Shown: positions 35,390 through 46,169 of the stretch, one piece after another | Position numbering within the stretch: position 1 is the stretch's first letter | Layout: each line of letters starts with the position of its first letter | DNA from: Sympetrum striolatum | Taxonomy: Eukaryota > Arthropoda > Insecta > Odonata > Libellulidae | Direction of reading: 5' to 3' | Length of the DNA stretch: 64,000 bases | Assembly (NCBI GenBank): GCA_947579665.1 | Contig: OX388351.1 | Span: 59,590,939-59,654,938 of the forward strand | Position numbers and translations under genes: made by a program | Notes under the pieces: model-generated | Told to the model about the DNA's origin: nothing | The model's input: only the letters and a program-made list of their open reading frames with translations | Databases searched by the model: none

Positions 35390-35960
35390 ATTGCATTAGC
35401 AGAAACGAGGAATTTCCGGCTCAGTTGCGGTTCTTACCTTCCCCACCGTTTCTTGCAATCGAGGCTTTAGGGGACTCAATTAGCTGCAAAGAACAATTCT
35501 CAGGAATAGGCACTCATCACGAGATTCTGTTCGTATTAATCTTACCTCTCTTAGCATTTCGACGCCTACCCCCTCCCTCCATGATGTGCTCGAAAAGTGG
35601 TAGGATTTTCGCTTCTCATCCTGGAAAGCCGTACCGAGAAGTGTGCGGATTTGTTCCAGCAACCTCGCTTTCCATTCTGTTTCCTCTTTCTTTCCGCCTT
35701 TCTCCGTTTCCTCAAGACGCCGCCTCTCGCTTTTCCCTGAATTTCGGCGGATTGAAGAGCTGCCACGAACGCCCACTTTCTCCTGCCTCATCACTCGGAT
35801 TTGTATTCCACTTGATCAATTGTAGGAGATTTCCCCGCTTTCGATTTTCCTTCCCGAACCCCACGAATTCTCGCGTGCATTGGGAAAGATCCTTTCTTCT
35901 CCGTGCAAGATGAGTCTATTTGTTTCGAGGTGCGGGTCGCCCAACCACATCTCGACCCGT
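35390..35960. other. GC- and pyrimidine-rich island
   Basis: C/T-rich and CpG-rich block. The 162-codon plus frame and the 104-codon minus frame overlap each other and reflect base skew. No protein family is recognised. Confidence 0.4.
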
Positions 35961-36394
35961 TAACTTGACAGTCCGTAGTGTTAGGTAGATCGGTTAACGA
36001 GTTGCTCTGAGAACGAATTTCCTGGATATATCTTTTTTCGTTTGAACAACATATCTCATGCGTATAATGATTCCTTAAAGGCCAACGTAAACTGAATACT
36101 GCCACTTCTTCTCGCTACCTTAATAGTGTGACATTATTGGAAGAATTTATGTGAATTAACATTGTGAGCACCTCTATGGATACTACTGTGAAACCTTTTC
36201 TCAGCTATTAAACGTAATTTGAGAAGGAATTTTGTCAGTCACCCTAGGTTCTTCTGTTTTGTGATAGTTGCTACGACCCCTAATATCACAGGAATTTAAT
36301 TTTATCCACTGACTTTTTATTCGTTATTGACTTTGGTAGTCTTATTTTACTGAATAAATATTGGAGGATGTGGGGTGGCGTAGAATTGATAGGT
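35961..36394. other. AT-rich DNA, no feature seen
   Basis: No supported feature. Confidence 0.5.
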
Positions 36395-36715
36395 AGATTT
36401 ATAGGAAAACAAATAACATGACGCTAGAGAGGTTTTGGGAGGGGAAACTTTTAATTGAGGCAATTAAGCATCGACAGAGATAATGAGTTACTCAAATATT
36501 GAGAAGAGAGGTAGTGCTGAAGAAAATAATTTAGGGTATTAAGAACACAAGGGAACAGACAAAAGGGAAGACTAAGACAAGTAATGTTAGACATCACGTT
36601 AAGGTGTGTGTAAGTTACCAATAAATGAAAAGTCGTCGAATAACGAATATTGTGGCAAATGATGCTACTGAATGGTAGAACTCTAATGTATTTATCTAGC
36701 TTATGACGGATAATT
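36395..36715 (+). pseudogene. Non-LTR retrotransposon 3' end, broken (copy D)
   Basis: The plus strand reads LIEAIKHRQR, stops, then VTQILRREVVLKKII, and ends near GAATGGTAGAACTC, which copy A also has near its end. In order these match the LIEVIKHRRKKWVGQIL and LLKNIIEGR blocks of copy A. It starts further downstream than copy A and is more decayed. Confidence 0.75.
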
Positions 36716-37090
36716 TGGTGTTATGTTGTTGTGTCTTAGTCATCAACTTAAGCCATTAAAAGTTCGTCTTATTAAGAATAGAGGTAAAACATTTTTATTT
36801 ATACAATGAGCTGTGAAGGTATTTAAGATATGTTTATGCTATGCATATAAGAATACTTTCGTCTAACGTGTGATTACCTCAGTCAGTTGACTGCCAGCAC
36901 CGATTAAATTCATCATTCGTCCACCAGATTGCTTAGAGTACAAGAAAATATCGACTGAATGCTACAAATATGATCAGTATTACGCATTTTCATTCTTAGT
37001 CAGAGATTCCTCGAAATCTAAACAACAGGAAGTAAAATCAGTACTATTGTTTCCGCGAATTAGACTAACTTGTTCTCCGGTCGATGCAAG
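36716..37090. other. AT-rich DNA, no feature seen
   Basis: No supported feature. Confidence 0.5.
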
Positions 37091-37640
37091 ATCCACCTCA
37101 CCAAAGCATTACGTATGTATGGATGTCCCGATTGCCAGTCCCGTTCTCATTTCGGGCTTTTTTCCATTATTTTCAATTATCCGCTCTTCATTACGGGGCT
37201 CCTCGAGAGAGAATGGAAACAGACGTGCCACATACGGCACGACCCTGAACTTCTTTCCCGCAAACACAGCCGGTTAATGAGAAAGCGTCGTATCGGTGGC
37301 AGAAGCACTACAATGGGGGCGAGTTCTCAATAAAAAATACAAGTCGGCGGCCACGTGAAAGTAAAATCACGCGCCCAACTTTCACCGCTCTCGCCCGGAA
37401 TCAAATATTTAAAGGCTCCGCTTCCCTAATCCGCCGCTCTCTGCAGTCATTGCAGAGTTCGCAACGCGGACTTCGCCGTGATCGATGTGCTTTGCCGACG
37501 CCAACATTCTCATCCCCGTGATCGCTTTATCGCCTCAATGGTTGTCATAGATAGTCGCGCGACCGAGTTCCGTGTTTTGGTTGTGGAAGGAATTGGTTGC
37601 TAGGCGAGGGGCTCGGTTTTTATTCCTTCTTCTCTAATTA
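37091..37640. other. GC-rich island with weak promoter-like elements
   Basis: CpG-rich block. TATTTAAA at 37406 is followed 43 bases later by an initiator-like CAGTCATT, a spacing that is too wide for a standard TATA promoter. Short ORFs of 21 codons follow. It may be a regulatory or promoter island, but the evidence is weak. Confidence 0.3.
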
Positions 37641-37784
37641 GGTTAAGGTCTGAAGCGGGTTGTTCGAGCTTATCGGCACAGAGATATGTTAGCAACCATG
37701 CGGAAACGTATTGGCGACGCTTCTGTCGCTTTAGCATGTCGAATTTTCGAGTTTGATCTTATGAATTTTTAGAATTATCTTAGA

Positions 37785-38105
37785 ATTTATTTATTTATTT
37801 ATTATTATATTTTCCATACTACTGAAGAGAAGCAATAATGTCCTCCTGAGCTTGGAAGCTCATCGGGAGGTGCGGGATGACAGACAATTTTGTTAATAAA
37901 CAAAGGAAAAATACATCGAAAAATACATGATTGGGTTTAAAGCTTGTTCATATGATTCATTCAAGATATAAATATCAATTACAAGTAAGGTGACAAGAAA
38001 CACAAATATAATGCAGGGAATCAATCGATAATAAACCAAAATAAAAAAAATATGTAAGTAATGTAAAGTTATAATTTTTACAAATGGTTTAGAATTTAAT
38101 AAATA
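37785..38105 (-). mobile_element. LINE 3' untranslated region with stem-loop and (AAAT)n tail
   Basis: On the minus strand this follows directly from the stop codon of the LINE scrap at 38106. Near its end, GAGCTT and AAGCTC (37856-37861 with 37848-37853), supported by an outer CCTCC/GGAGG pair, form a strong stem. After it come an AT-rich stretch and an (AAAT)4 tail (37785-37803). Part of the body aligns with 31706-32200, so the two are copies of one family. Confidence 0.65.
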
Positions 38106-38218
38106 ATTACTGCAGCAGGTTATAAGATTGGAGCAACCACTTTTTGATTTTCTTCTTTACCCTACCTAGCCTTTCCATTACCGTATCGTATAAGTTAATG
38201 GGTTTAGAAATTCGTTGT
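38106..38218 (-). pseudogene. LINE protein C-terminus (CR1/Jockey-like)
   Basis: The minus strand reads SKPINLYDTVMERL then VKKKIKKWLLQSYNLLQ and a stop at 38106. A basic K-rich segment followed by WLL and a short hydrophobic end is typical of the last residues of CR1/Jockey-type reverse-transcriptase proteins. An upstream in-frame stop shows decay. Together with the 3' region at 37785 this makes a 5'-truncated LINE of about 430 bp. Confidence 0.55.
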
Positions 38219-38304
38219 TAAAACCATACATACAGGTATATTAGCGAGATCCTCAGTGCCTAAGTAAAATAAAATATTGCGAAAACAATCATAATTTTAA
38301 TGTA

Positions 38305-38381
38305 CACTTCTGGCCAAAATTAACGCAGCACTTCCCAAGCGATCCTTACGGCCGGTGCTGCGTTAATTTTGGCCAGGACTG
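38305..38381 (-). mobile_element. 77-bp palindromic mini-transposon, copy 3
   Basis: Same length, arms and orientation as copy 2, between TA dinucleotides at 38303 and 38382. The centre reads TTCCCAAGCGATCC, two changes from copy 2. TG precedes the left TA and CA follows the right TA. Confidence 0.9.
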
Positions 38382-38671
38382 TACAATGACAAAATGTCTC
38401 CAGAGTTGGGCGAAGTCTTGTGCAAATCAGTCTCGTAAAGTGAAAGAATAAGAAGCAGTGCTTTCTGATCACATTTAATTGTCATTCCACTACTATCTAT
38501 CATTGAGTAGCATTTTTTCAACAAGTTCATAGTAAAATGCTGTGAATCTGTTTTCTTTGGTCACATCGATCTTGTAGGAGTGTCAGAGTACAGAAAACCG
38601 TGATCATTTGCAGGAACCGGTCGTGGTTGTGTAAAAAAAGAAATATTGGAATATTGGCTATTAATGAATTA

Positions 38672-38818
38672 GAGGTTTAAAATCTCCAAAAGACGTCTTT
38701 GTCGGCGATCCTTCTCTTACTTCCCGCTAGTGCGGCAACTCCTTTCTTGCTTTCTCCGACTACCGGGAAGTAAGAGGAGGAACACCGACAAAGACGGCTT
38801 TTGGAGATTTTATACCTC
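38672..38818 (+). mobile_element. 147-bp inverted-repeat element (MITE), TA-flanked
   Basis: The arms begin GAGGT(T/A)TAAAATCTCCAAAAG and are complementary over about 63 bases with few mismatches (left to about 38734, right from about 38756). The loop is about 20 bases. TA directly flanks both ends, which fits a Tc1/mariner-type target duplication. No coding capacity. A truncated relative lies at 569-606. Confidence 0.8.
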
Positions 38819-38824
38819 TAACTA

Positions 38825-39255
38825 ACGGTCGTGGTTTTAGAACTTAGTATTTTCTTCATTTGAGGATTACATGAAGATTTCAATCAGTTGCTTTCTATGA
38901 TAAAATTAAGACGTTTCATGCGATTATTTGTTTATATCTGGTGTAATATACTTCCCGTCTTTTTTTTGTATTTGATTCTCGATGAAAACTATTACTCGTA
39001 AGTTACGTTTAAAATTAGAAAAATATATTCAATTTAATTATTTGATGAAGTACAGCTTTCCTGCATTGTAGTATGCATTCATTTCTAAAAATCAATCCTA
39101 GTTTCAGAGCCGTGGTTTATCTTCGTAATACTATTATGCTGGCTTAGCGTAATTATATTTCTTAGCTCTTATGATTCAGAATGCCGTATCCTTAAAATAT
39201 TATGGCTAACCAAATTTTAGGACCCAAAAGAAATTAGATGAATGAATCATCGTCT
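38825..39255. other. AT-rich DNA, no feature seen
   Basis: No supported feature. Confidence 0.5.
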
Positions 39256-39600
39256 AGCTATCCTTGGAGAACAAATCGCATAGTATTGATTTTATGAATC
39301 GTTGCGAACTTTGTGAAAGCACGACCGAAGGAAGAAATTTTCTCTTCGCCCCATCTTCTATCTCCCGAATTTCCAGAGGGATTTCCGAATCCGGGCCGTT
39401 AAAATTATTTCTTATATTTTTTCTTAGGCTCCCTCGCAAATTCTTCCTCATCATGGCCGTTAATTAAACCCCCTCCCACCGTCCTTTGATCACTTTCTTG
39501 TTATCGCGAGCTTTGGTGGGATGCTATTGCCGCGGTCTCGCCAATTCGATTTCGCAACTCTCCCGCCTTAACGTATCCATTGCTATTATTGTAGTACCGC
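39256..39600. other. GC-rich island
   Basis: CpG-rich with frames on both strands and no recognised protein. It abuts dispersed repeat D copy 2. Confidence 0.35.
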
Positions 39601-39606
39601 ATAGTG

Positions 39607-39954
39607 GAGAGCCTGCGCGGAAATTTTCGCGCATCCTCTCCTCGGAAGGGTACTTACCTCACTCACGCGAACTCTTTACCCGGTGTACTCCACTTAACGA
39701 TCTTCACTTTCTCGTGGTTGCCAGCTACCGCTAATCATTCTGTTGTTTTTCTTCAAAACATGCCATGCGTACGCCTGAGGAATTTTCGAATAGAGAGAAT
39801 TCGTCAACACTGCTGTGCACAGAAGAGACTCGCTGTATGATATTTGGGGGAAGGGATAGCAAAGGTGGAGGTATTCGGAGGTGGGGTAGGTTGTCGATGC
39901 TTCGCCCAGTGGTACTGCAAAAGTTCTTGATTACGCAGTATGATATATAGCGGT
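39607..39954 (+). repeat. Dispersed repeat D, copy 2 (uninterrupted)
   Basis: This copy shows the repeat without SINE DNA: GAGAGCCTGCGCGGAAAT leads straight into CTCACTCACGCG, and then GTGTACTCCACTTAACG and CATGCGTACGCCTGAGG. The end CCCAGTGGTACTGCAAAAG then GATTACGCAGTATG is fuller than in copy 1, which lacks about 30 bases here. It is about 350 bp, non-coding, and of unknown class. Confidence 0.8.
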
Positions 39955-40148
39955 ACTATTTTCGTTGCATTTGAAGCTGAACCGCTGAACCTGCTAGGGT
40001 TGGTGTATCCTAACGTATTGAAATGATAATTCATTTATATTGATTTAGGTTTATTTTATAGCTATCGTAAATCAAGATGTGCGTGACAAAATGATAACGT
40101 ATCAAGGGCTCTGCCTGGTCAACAATATTGAGGATACTGAGGATATTG

Positions 40149-40205
40149 AGGTTGCCAACGCCCACTGGTACTGAAAAAGAATCTTTACTACGCGGTACTA
40201 TAAAA
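40149..40205 (+). repeat. Dispersed repeat D, 3' fragment
   Basis: GAGGTTGCCAACGCCCACTG and GGTACTGAAAAAGAATC then TTTACTACGCGGTACTAT match the last 60 bases of repeat D at 39890-39954. It lies in the same orientation about 195 bp downstream of copy 2. Confidence 0.65.
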
Positions 40206-40660
40206 GGTTTGTTTTCACACCCCCTCCATCTCGCCTCAATTTTGCACCAACGCGCCCGGGATTTTTGCATTCGCGCGCGGCCTTCAATTCTCGCGCCGCA
40301 TCCCTTCGGAGATCTCGCTTTTTCCCTCTTCTCGAAACTGCTTTTTTATCTCCTTTCTTCTCGAGGGGGGCCTTCATAAATTAATTTCCCGCAGCCACTT
40401 CGCTCCCGTTCCCGAGGGATGCATAGCCCGCCCGCCGTACTTTCTTATCGTTTCCTTCCTCTTCTCTCTCTCCCCACGTCGGAATCAGTCGCAGTTTCGC
40501 CTTATTCGGAAAGTTAAGAAGGGTCTGGAGGATATTTTCTCTATCGAATGTATTGCCGGTTCCAGGAAGTCTTATCGTTCCGTCCCATTCCTGCGGCGGG
40601 ATTACGGAATCGTTCGGAGGGTGCGTGTTGGAGATTCTTTCAGGTTAACTTCTTTTCTGT
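40206..40660. other. GC-rich island
   Basis: CpG-rich block with pyrimidine stretches. The 83-codon plus frame at 40128-40379 starts in the repeat D fragment and has no motif. Confidence 0.4.
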
Positions 40661-40995
40661 ATTCCGAGCTCATAAGGCACTTTTCATTCCATCGAAAGGG
40701 AAGGTATCCAAGGAAACGCTATTATAGGCAGATGTGGAATTGAAGACACTCTATGTACATTAATAAGGTTTCATATTGTGATCATAATATTAATTAAGGT
40801 CATTAGTAGGCGACGTGCTCTTCTTCCTTATAACCATTTATCAATCATTTAACATCCCACCGTTGATGCTAGAATACGGTTATCCTATAATTGAACATAA
40901 TAATTGCTACTATTGTACAACATAATACATCCAATCCTATTGTTTGTCCACTCTTTAAATATTCTGCATGGTTTTCAGATAGACCTCTGTCCATT
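40661..40995. other. AT-rich DNA, no feature seen
   Basis: No supported feature. Confidence 0.5.
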
Positions 40996-40996
40996 C

Positions 40997-41058
40997 TTGC
41001 ATAGTGATTACCGTGCTTGTCTTGCAACGTTGAGGTCCCGGGCTCGAATCCTGGTTAA
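40997..41058 (+). mobile_element. tRNA-like SINE head
   Basis: TGCATAGTGATTACCGTGC fits an A box and GGCTCGAATCCTGG, about 40 bases on, fits a B box. The following tail (TTAAAGCATGGTTTTATTTG) does not clearly match family A or B. Confidence 0.5.
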
Positions 41059-41079
41059 AGCATGGTTTTATTTGTGTGC

Positions 41080-44000
41080 TGATAAAAAGTGAAGTTAGTT
41101 AGTTAAGAGTGGTTATCCTTGACGAATATAAATAGGTATTTATCAAAGAACAGAATAATAAATATGATATAAATTTCATTGATGACTCAATTATAAAAAA
41201 GATTCAAATAATGGTTTGTAAGATACCTGAAAAATGATTTTTTTTCTATTCTCAATGAATGATTTAACCGAAACGTCATTTTATTCGTTTAGTGACACAG
41301 TTTATTACAGATTGATCCAGGAAGTCCCCATGTATACAGTACATACTTCGATGCTTTCCTGCTTTGAGTTCCGCTATTTAAAATACATTATTGTAAAGTA
41401 AAGTATTTTAAAATTATTATCGCGGTGATAATTAATTTAACGATAACGCTTACAAGCTATGATTCGATGTGCCCTGCCCCGAATAATTCCGTAAGCAGTC
41501 ATTGTCCTTTATCGGTATGCTATTGGATTATTAATGAAAAAAGAGGTCCTTATGATATATTGCTTTCTTAAACAGTTATCTAAAAACATACCTACTTTTA
41601 AGAATAAATAACTGTTGCTGGATTTCTGTAAGTAGACAGATTATGTATTGAAGTTTCCGCTGATGGCCGTGAATGAGGAAAGAGTCACAAAATTCTCCAA
41701 ACACTGGAGAGTCGCCTTTGTAACCTTGATGATGATGTTTGTCAGAAAGCAAAATTCACATAGGTTGCTCTCATTGTTGATGGTGTTTGTAGTATTTTGT
41801 GACTCTTTCTTTAGACAGATTATGTTTTTCTCAAGCTCAGTTCAGGTTAAATTAAGTAAATGAAATCTTTTAAGTTTAGGTTTGATTGATGATTTTTTAT
41901 TTTCCTATATGCATAACTGGCTGAAATTAGTAGTAAACTGCTACTATATCGTAAAAGCTCTATAGAAAATAAATAGGATAGAAAATAATAAAAAATAATA
42001 GAAAAAAATCATTAAATTTTGTCTCGTCCTCAAAATTAAATTTTTAATTTTATTTTGACGAGTATGTTAATGATATATATACGTTATAGAATCACGTCAG
42101 GCTTTTACGATGATAAATTTAGGGATTACGGATGCACTTCCTGTTTTGGAGAACATTACGATTGCCGCCCGAATACCCCTGAAAAGTAGGATGCATTCGA
42201 AGCTCGGTAGAAGGCAAGAATAGTTGCTCTACGAGCTGTTTACCCTCGTTACAAAATGTTCTCTCACTCGCGAGAAAGATTTTCGCGGTCAAGCTGCTAC
42301 AAATACAAAGGATTTCGCAATTTCAGCGACGTTATTACCAAACTTTTTGTTGCTTCAAGGAGATCGTGATTCCTGTGCCTCTTTGTATTCTCTCTTATTC
42401 CCTATTTTCTCACCGAGATCACGCTCTGGAAAGTCCTCCGTCATAACATGCTTCACAATGGCCTCGCGCATAAGAGTAGGAAACAATTGCGAAATGGCGC
42501 TCATGTTAGCGCACTTACTGTCGGGAAAGCCTTAGCAAATTCGCCGTCTAACGATTAGTGGGGAGATTGGATTTCTGGAGATTGATCACCGCCGCTCAAA
42601 GGTGATTGTTTATATTTTATTTATCAGTACGGAAAGTCATTCGATTTTATCTGTTTAAAAAGATAATTAAATGCAACGCTCAGGAGAAATTTGACTTTGA
42701 GCGCATTGATTAGCTATTAGTTATACGTTTTGGCGATTTTATATACGTTATTAGCAGATGAACCCGTCGGACTGAATTTTAATCTGCATCCATATCACAG
42801 GAATATATCGGTTGCATCACAAAAAAGGCTATATATTTTCACTCGCTTCTTTTCGATTTAATTTTCCCTTCCATAATGCAGGAAGGTACGGCGGTGTTAA
42901 AGTTGGATCGACAGGCTGAAAAGGATATGATTTTTTTAGGAATTTCCCAGAGTTCTTTGCATCCAATTTGTTTTCTGGAGAGCGAAAGAGAGGCTAAGGA
43001 TGCCATAGAAGTTTCCAAAGCGAGAGATTTTAAAGGTTTAACGGAATGAATCTTTCAAGGGTCCGAAAGGTAGCTCCTGGATTTCGATCAGAAATCAATG
43101 GGAGCCTCTGTTTTTCCCATTGTTTGATATTCATTGTATTCTTAGGCACTCATACATTATTAAACAGGATTCTGATCCGGCTCTACCTGGTCAGTTCTCA
43201 TTCAGAGAGATGAAAAGATACTCGGGGAAGTACCGAGGCGGATACTTCACCATTTAAAGGTCAATTTTGGAGAGCGATTGCAGGATATGAGGTGCGATTT
43301 ACCGATGCAAAGCTGTATAACTCAAGCCATATTCTTCCTCGGCTCTGAGCTGGAGATCTTGGAGAATTGCTCTTGCATTTACTCCGACGGCGCATCGCGA
43401 CACTTTCCTCGACTATTTTTATTGAGGTGATTTTGGGATCACTGCAGACAATTCGTCCTAGATTCCTGTTTAGCCATCGCTTCGTGAATTATTGAATTTA
43501 TTCATGGGAGGGCTTGAGAGTTGATTTTTTATTCGTAAATGCTAAAACCAAACTTGTTTAATGTATGCAGGGCGTGTTACTTCAATTACTATTCCATGTA
43601 TTTTACAAATTATCGTCTCATTTGAGATTTTCTTTGTTTTATTTATTGGGAGTAGGCATAACAGTTTCTGTCAACTTGATAAAGTATTATGATCTCATCA
43701 TTACGAATATCATATTTTTAACATTTAAATTTTCTTCAATGTTATTTTTCATATTTAAAGTTATTGATTTTATTTATTTTATTATTATTTACTCTTTACG
43801 TATTGTTTGAGATATTACTAGTTAATTCTCTTTTAATCATACTCGTATGTAGTAATCGTTTAACTATTACGAAGTATTACTAAATAAAAATTAAAAGAGA
43901 TCACTTTAATATCACATTCGTTAGTATTGGTTTTCGTTAATTTACAAAATTAATTTTTTTTCTTGTTAGATGAAATTTTTAATTTAGAATTATCCCTTTG

Positions 44001-44600
44001 TGCATTTATGAATATTAATTATTGGGGTGTAGTGATCGTTAGGTTTATCTGTTTCGCAAACGGTAAGTTTTTTTATCTTAGACTCGAACGATAAACAGTA
44101 ACGAGTAAGTTTGAGATGTCTGGTTGTCGATATATTATTAGATCCACCTCTTCTTTATCTACTCGTATTAATTAACCAATCACGGAAAACTTAGATAAGC
44201 GTGATCTGTGCGTTTGCTTCCTTGATTTTTTTCGTCGAAAATTTTTTTCGGCTTATCCTTTATGCTTCAGAAGGTTACACTGTACTTAAACTTTTAAAAC
44301 TGACTAGTTCTTTATTACATGGAGAAATTTTCGTTTTTGAAGTCTCATGTTACAATGCTCCACCAAGTTAAACCGAAACTAACTATTTGTTCAATTATTC
44401 CGTTATCCTTTGCCTTTTAAGTTCATCCAGCACAGGACTGCATTTAGAGCATAAGTTGAAAGTTTTAATAAATTCTAATCAAAACGCCTTAGAAAAAATA
44501 TTTTAGAACAATTCTGAGCTTTTTTTATATATTTTATTGATTTAAGAAATAAAAGAGAGCAATTTATTGTTTTATTCCTTGCTCACATATATAAAGGTTA
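41080..44600. other. Long AT-rich stretch without features
   Basis: Apart from a short CpG-rich patch at 42220-42540 I see no gene, RNA or repeat. Frames are all below 110 codons and look like chance. Confidence 0.5.
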
Positions 44601-44615
44601 CCAAAATATAAAATT

Positions 44616-44730
44616 TTAAAATCCCAAGGAAAAACGGACTTGAAAAAAGTCTGACAGGGTCGGGAATCGAACCTGGGGTCTTCCTCTATTCGGGAGGCTG
44701 CCTTAACCATCTAGGCTACTCGGCCAGTAC
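44616..44730 (-). mobile_element. SINE-B, minus strand, left member of an inverted pair
   Basis: On the minus strand the head has TAGCCTAGATGGTTAAGGC (A box) and GGTTCGATTCCCG (B box), then CCTGTCAGACTTTTTTCAAG and CCGTTTTTCCTTGGGATTTT. That is the best-preserved SINE-B head in the window. It faces a second SINE-B at 44731. Confidence 0.8.
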
Positions 44731-44870
44731 ATTTTAACAAGCCATTTTGGGGAGTAAGATCCCGGGTTCGATTCCCGGCCCTGTCAGACTTTTTTCAAGC
44801 CCGTTTCTCCTTTGGAACTTTCCTCGGTGCACGCCCTTATGTGCAAAGTCACCTCAACCCTTTCCTTGTA
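44731..44870 (+). mobile_element. SINE-B, plus strand, right member of an inverted pair
   Basis: GGAGTAAGATCCCGGGTTCG at 44751, CCCTGTCAGACTTTTTTCAAG and GTGCACGCCCTTATGTGC match the SINE at 19745-19895. The A box region is missing, so it is 5'-incomplete. Bases 44635-44673 and 44765-44803 are complementary at 37 of 39 positions, so a transcript through both would fold into a strong hairpin. Confidence 0.8.
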
Positions 44871-45120
44871 AGTTTCAATTCATTCAAAGTGAAAAGGGCA
44901 CTCGAAGTTTTAAAATATTTTCAGGGATAGAAAATCTGAAAACAAATAATTTTATAAGTCACAAATGTCTCCACTATATCTAAGTTATATGTTATTACGA
45001 GTAAAATGTAGCTTGCATACTGCAAGCAGATCGACAACACTAATTTTAAGTCGGCATCATATCGAGTGAGTCCTCGAAAGAAAAAAAAATGGATTGAAAA
45101 TATTCTGATTATTCGCTGCA

Positions 45121-45680
45121 ATTTATTCGTCCGGCATCGAACCCGGGTCTTCCTGGTGATACTTACTATGCAGCACAATATAAGTTCACCATCTCTAACT
45201 ATCTGTGAAAATTCAAGCAGAAATATTATCTGCAACTGCCTCGAACGACGTCCAACTTTTCCCTTATATTTCTTATGAGAGAAATGTTAATGTGCTCTGG
45301 TATCGAACCCAGGAATAGTACGGTCTTATGAAAATTTTTTTCTTAAACCAATTCTTACCATACACATTCCGGCTAAGCACGAACTTCCTATTATTTCGGA
45401 AAATGCATCAAAAAAATAATGAAAAACTACTCCCATGTATTTTAAAGGGCAGATCTTTGCATCGTCCTAGCATCGAACCCAGGATATTTTTTGTAAAAGT
45501 CATTGATGCTTTCGAAAGACTAAGACCATAAATATGGGCTCCTTGAGTTTTATTTCTCTACCTATCCGGGAAGTATTTTTTTAAAATTCCCAAAAATCAC
45601 GGTAATGCATTTAAACGGGAAAAATCGGGACTTTGGGACCCTCTGGAATCGAACCTATGACACTGAGGATCAAAGTCGCA
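45121..45680 (-). repeat. Four tRNA-like units at about 170-bp spacing
   Basis: On the minus strand, B-box-like GGGTTCGATGC or near variants occur at about 45138, 45309, 45474 and 45650, offsets of about 171, 165 and 176 bp. Upstream of three of them on that strand are A-box-like stretches, for example TGGTAAGAATTGGTTTAAG (unit 2) and TGGTCTTAGTCTTTCGAAAG (unit 3). Short blocks between units also align loosely. This looks like an old tandem multimer of a tRNA-derived SINE or a degenerate tRNA pseudogene cluster. Divergence between units is high. Confidence 0.45.
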
Positions 45681-45730
45681 TATATAGCCATATACCTATA
45701 TAGCTATATAGCTATATGGCTATATATATG
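45679..45730. repeat. AT-rich palindrome built of TATAGC steps
   Basis: CATATATAGCCATATACC is mirrored by GCTATATGGCTATATATATG around a centre of TATAGCTATATAGC. It can form a hairpin. It overlaps the end of the fourth tRNA-like unit and has probably expanded inside its A-box region. Confidence 0.7.
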
Positions 45731-46097
45731 AATGAATCCGGAGAAGCATCTTTATATAATAGATAGTAGACCGCTAGAAACTACTCTTCCCTGGGCGACA
45801 GACTTCGTCTTTGCAACTCACATCCAGCGAAACGTCAATTTATAGCTCCTTATCGCTAAATATCAAGTCCGGTATCAATTCAACATTATGCAAGGTTGTC
45901 GCTATTACTACATGCGGAACATGAATTATAAAGTCATGCTGCCCCACTTGGTGGTGAGGAAGGTATTACAGGTCGCCTTCACTCCCATACTCTGTGAGCA
46001 CCCCTCGTTTGCCGTCAGCGCTCCAGATTTATGCTTTTTTCGATTCAAAAACATCGGGATAAAAATACCGCGATCCATAAATAATCCATTTGGACCA

Positions 46098-46168
46098 GCT
46101 TCTGTGGCTCAGTGGAACGCATTATTTCTGTTCCGAGATTTTGGGTTCATGTCTCAGCGAGGACGTTG
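46098..46168 (+). mobile_element. tRNA-like SINE head or tRNA pseudogene
   Basis: TGGCTCAGTGGAACGC (46105) is a good A box and GGGTTCATGTCTC (46143) a fair B box, about 38 bases apart. Acceptor stem pairing is poor and no family tail was found. Confidence 0.5.
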
Positions 46169-46169
46169 A

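Noticed and set aside
35425..35913. 162-codon open frame
   Set aside because: Pyrimidine-rich DNA with frames open on both strands. Low-complexity Ser/Pro/Phe content.
37406..37455. TATTTAAA with an initiator-like CAGTCATT as a promoter
   Set aside because: The 43-base spacing is too long for a standard TATA-initiator pair. Mentioned only inside the GC-island entry.
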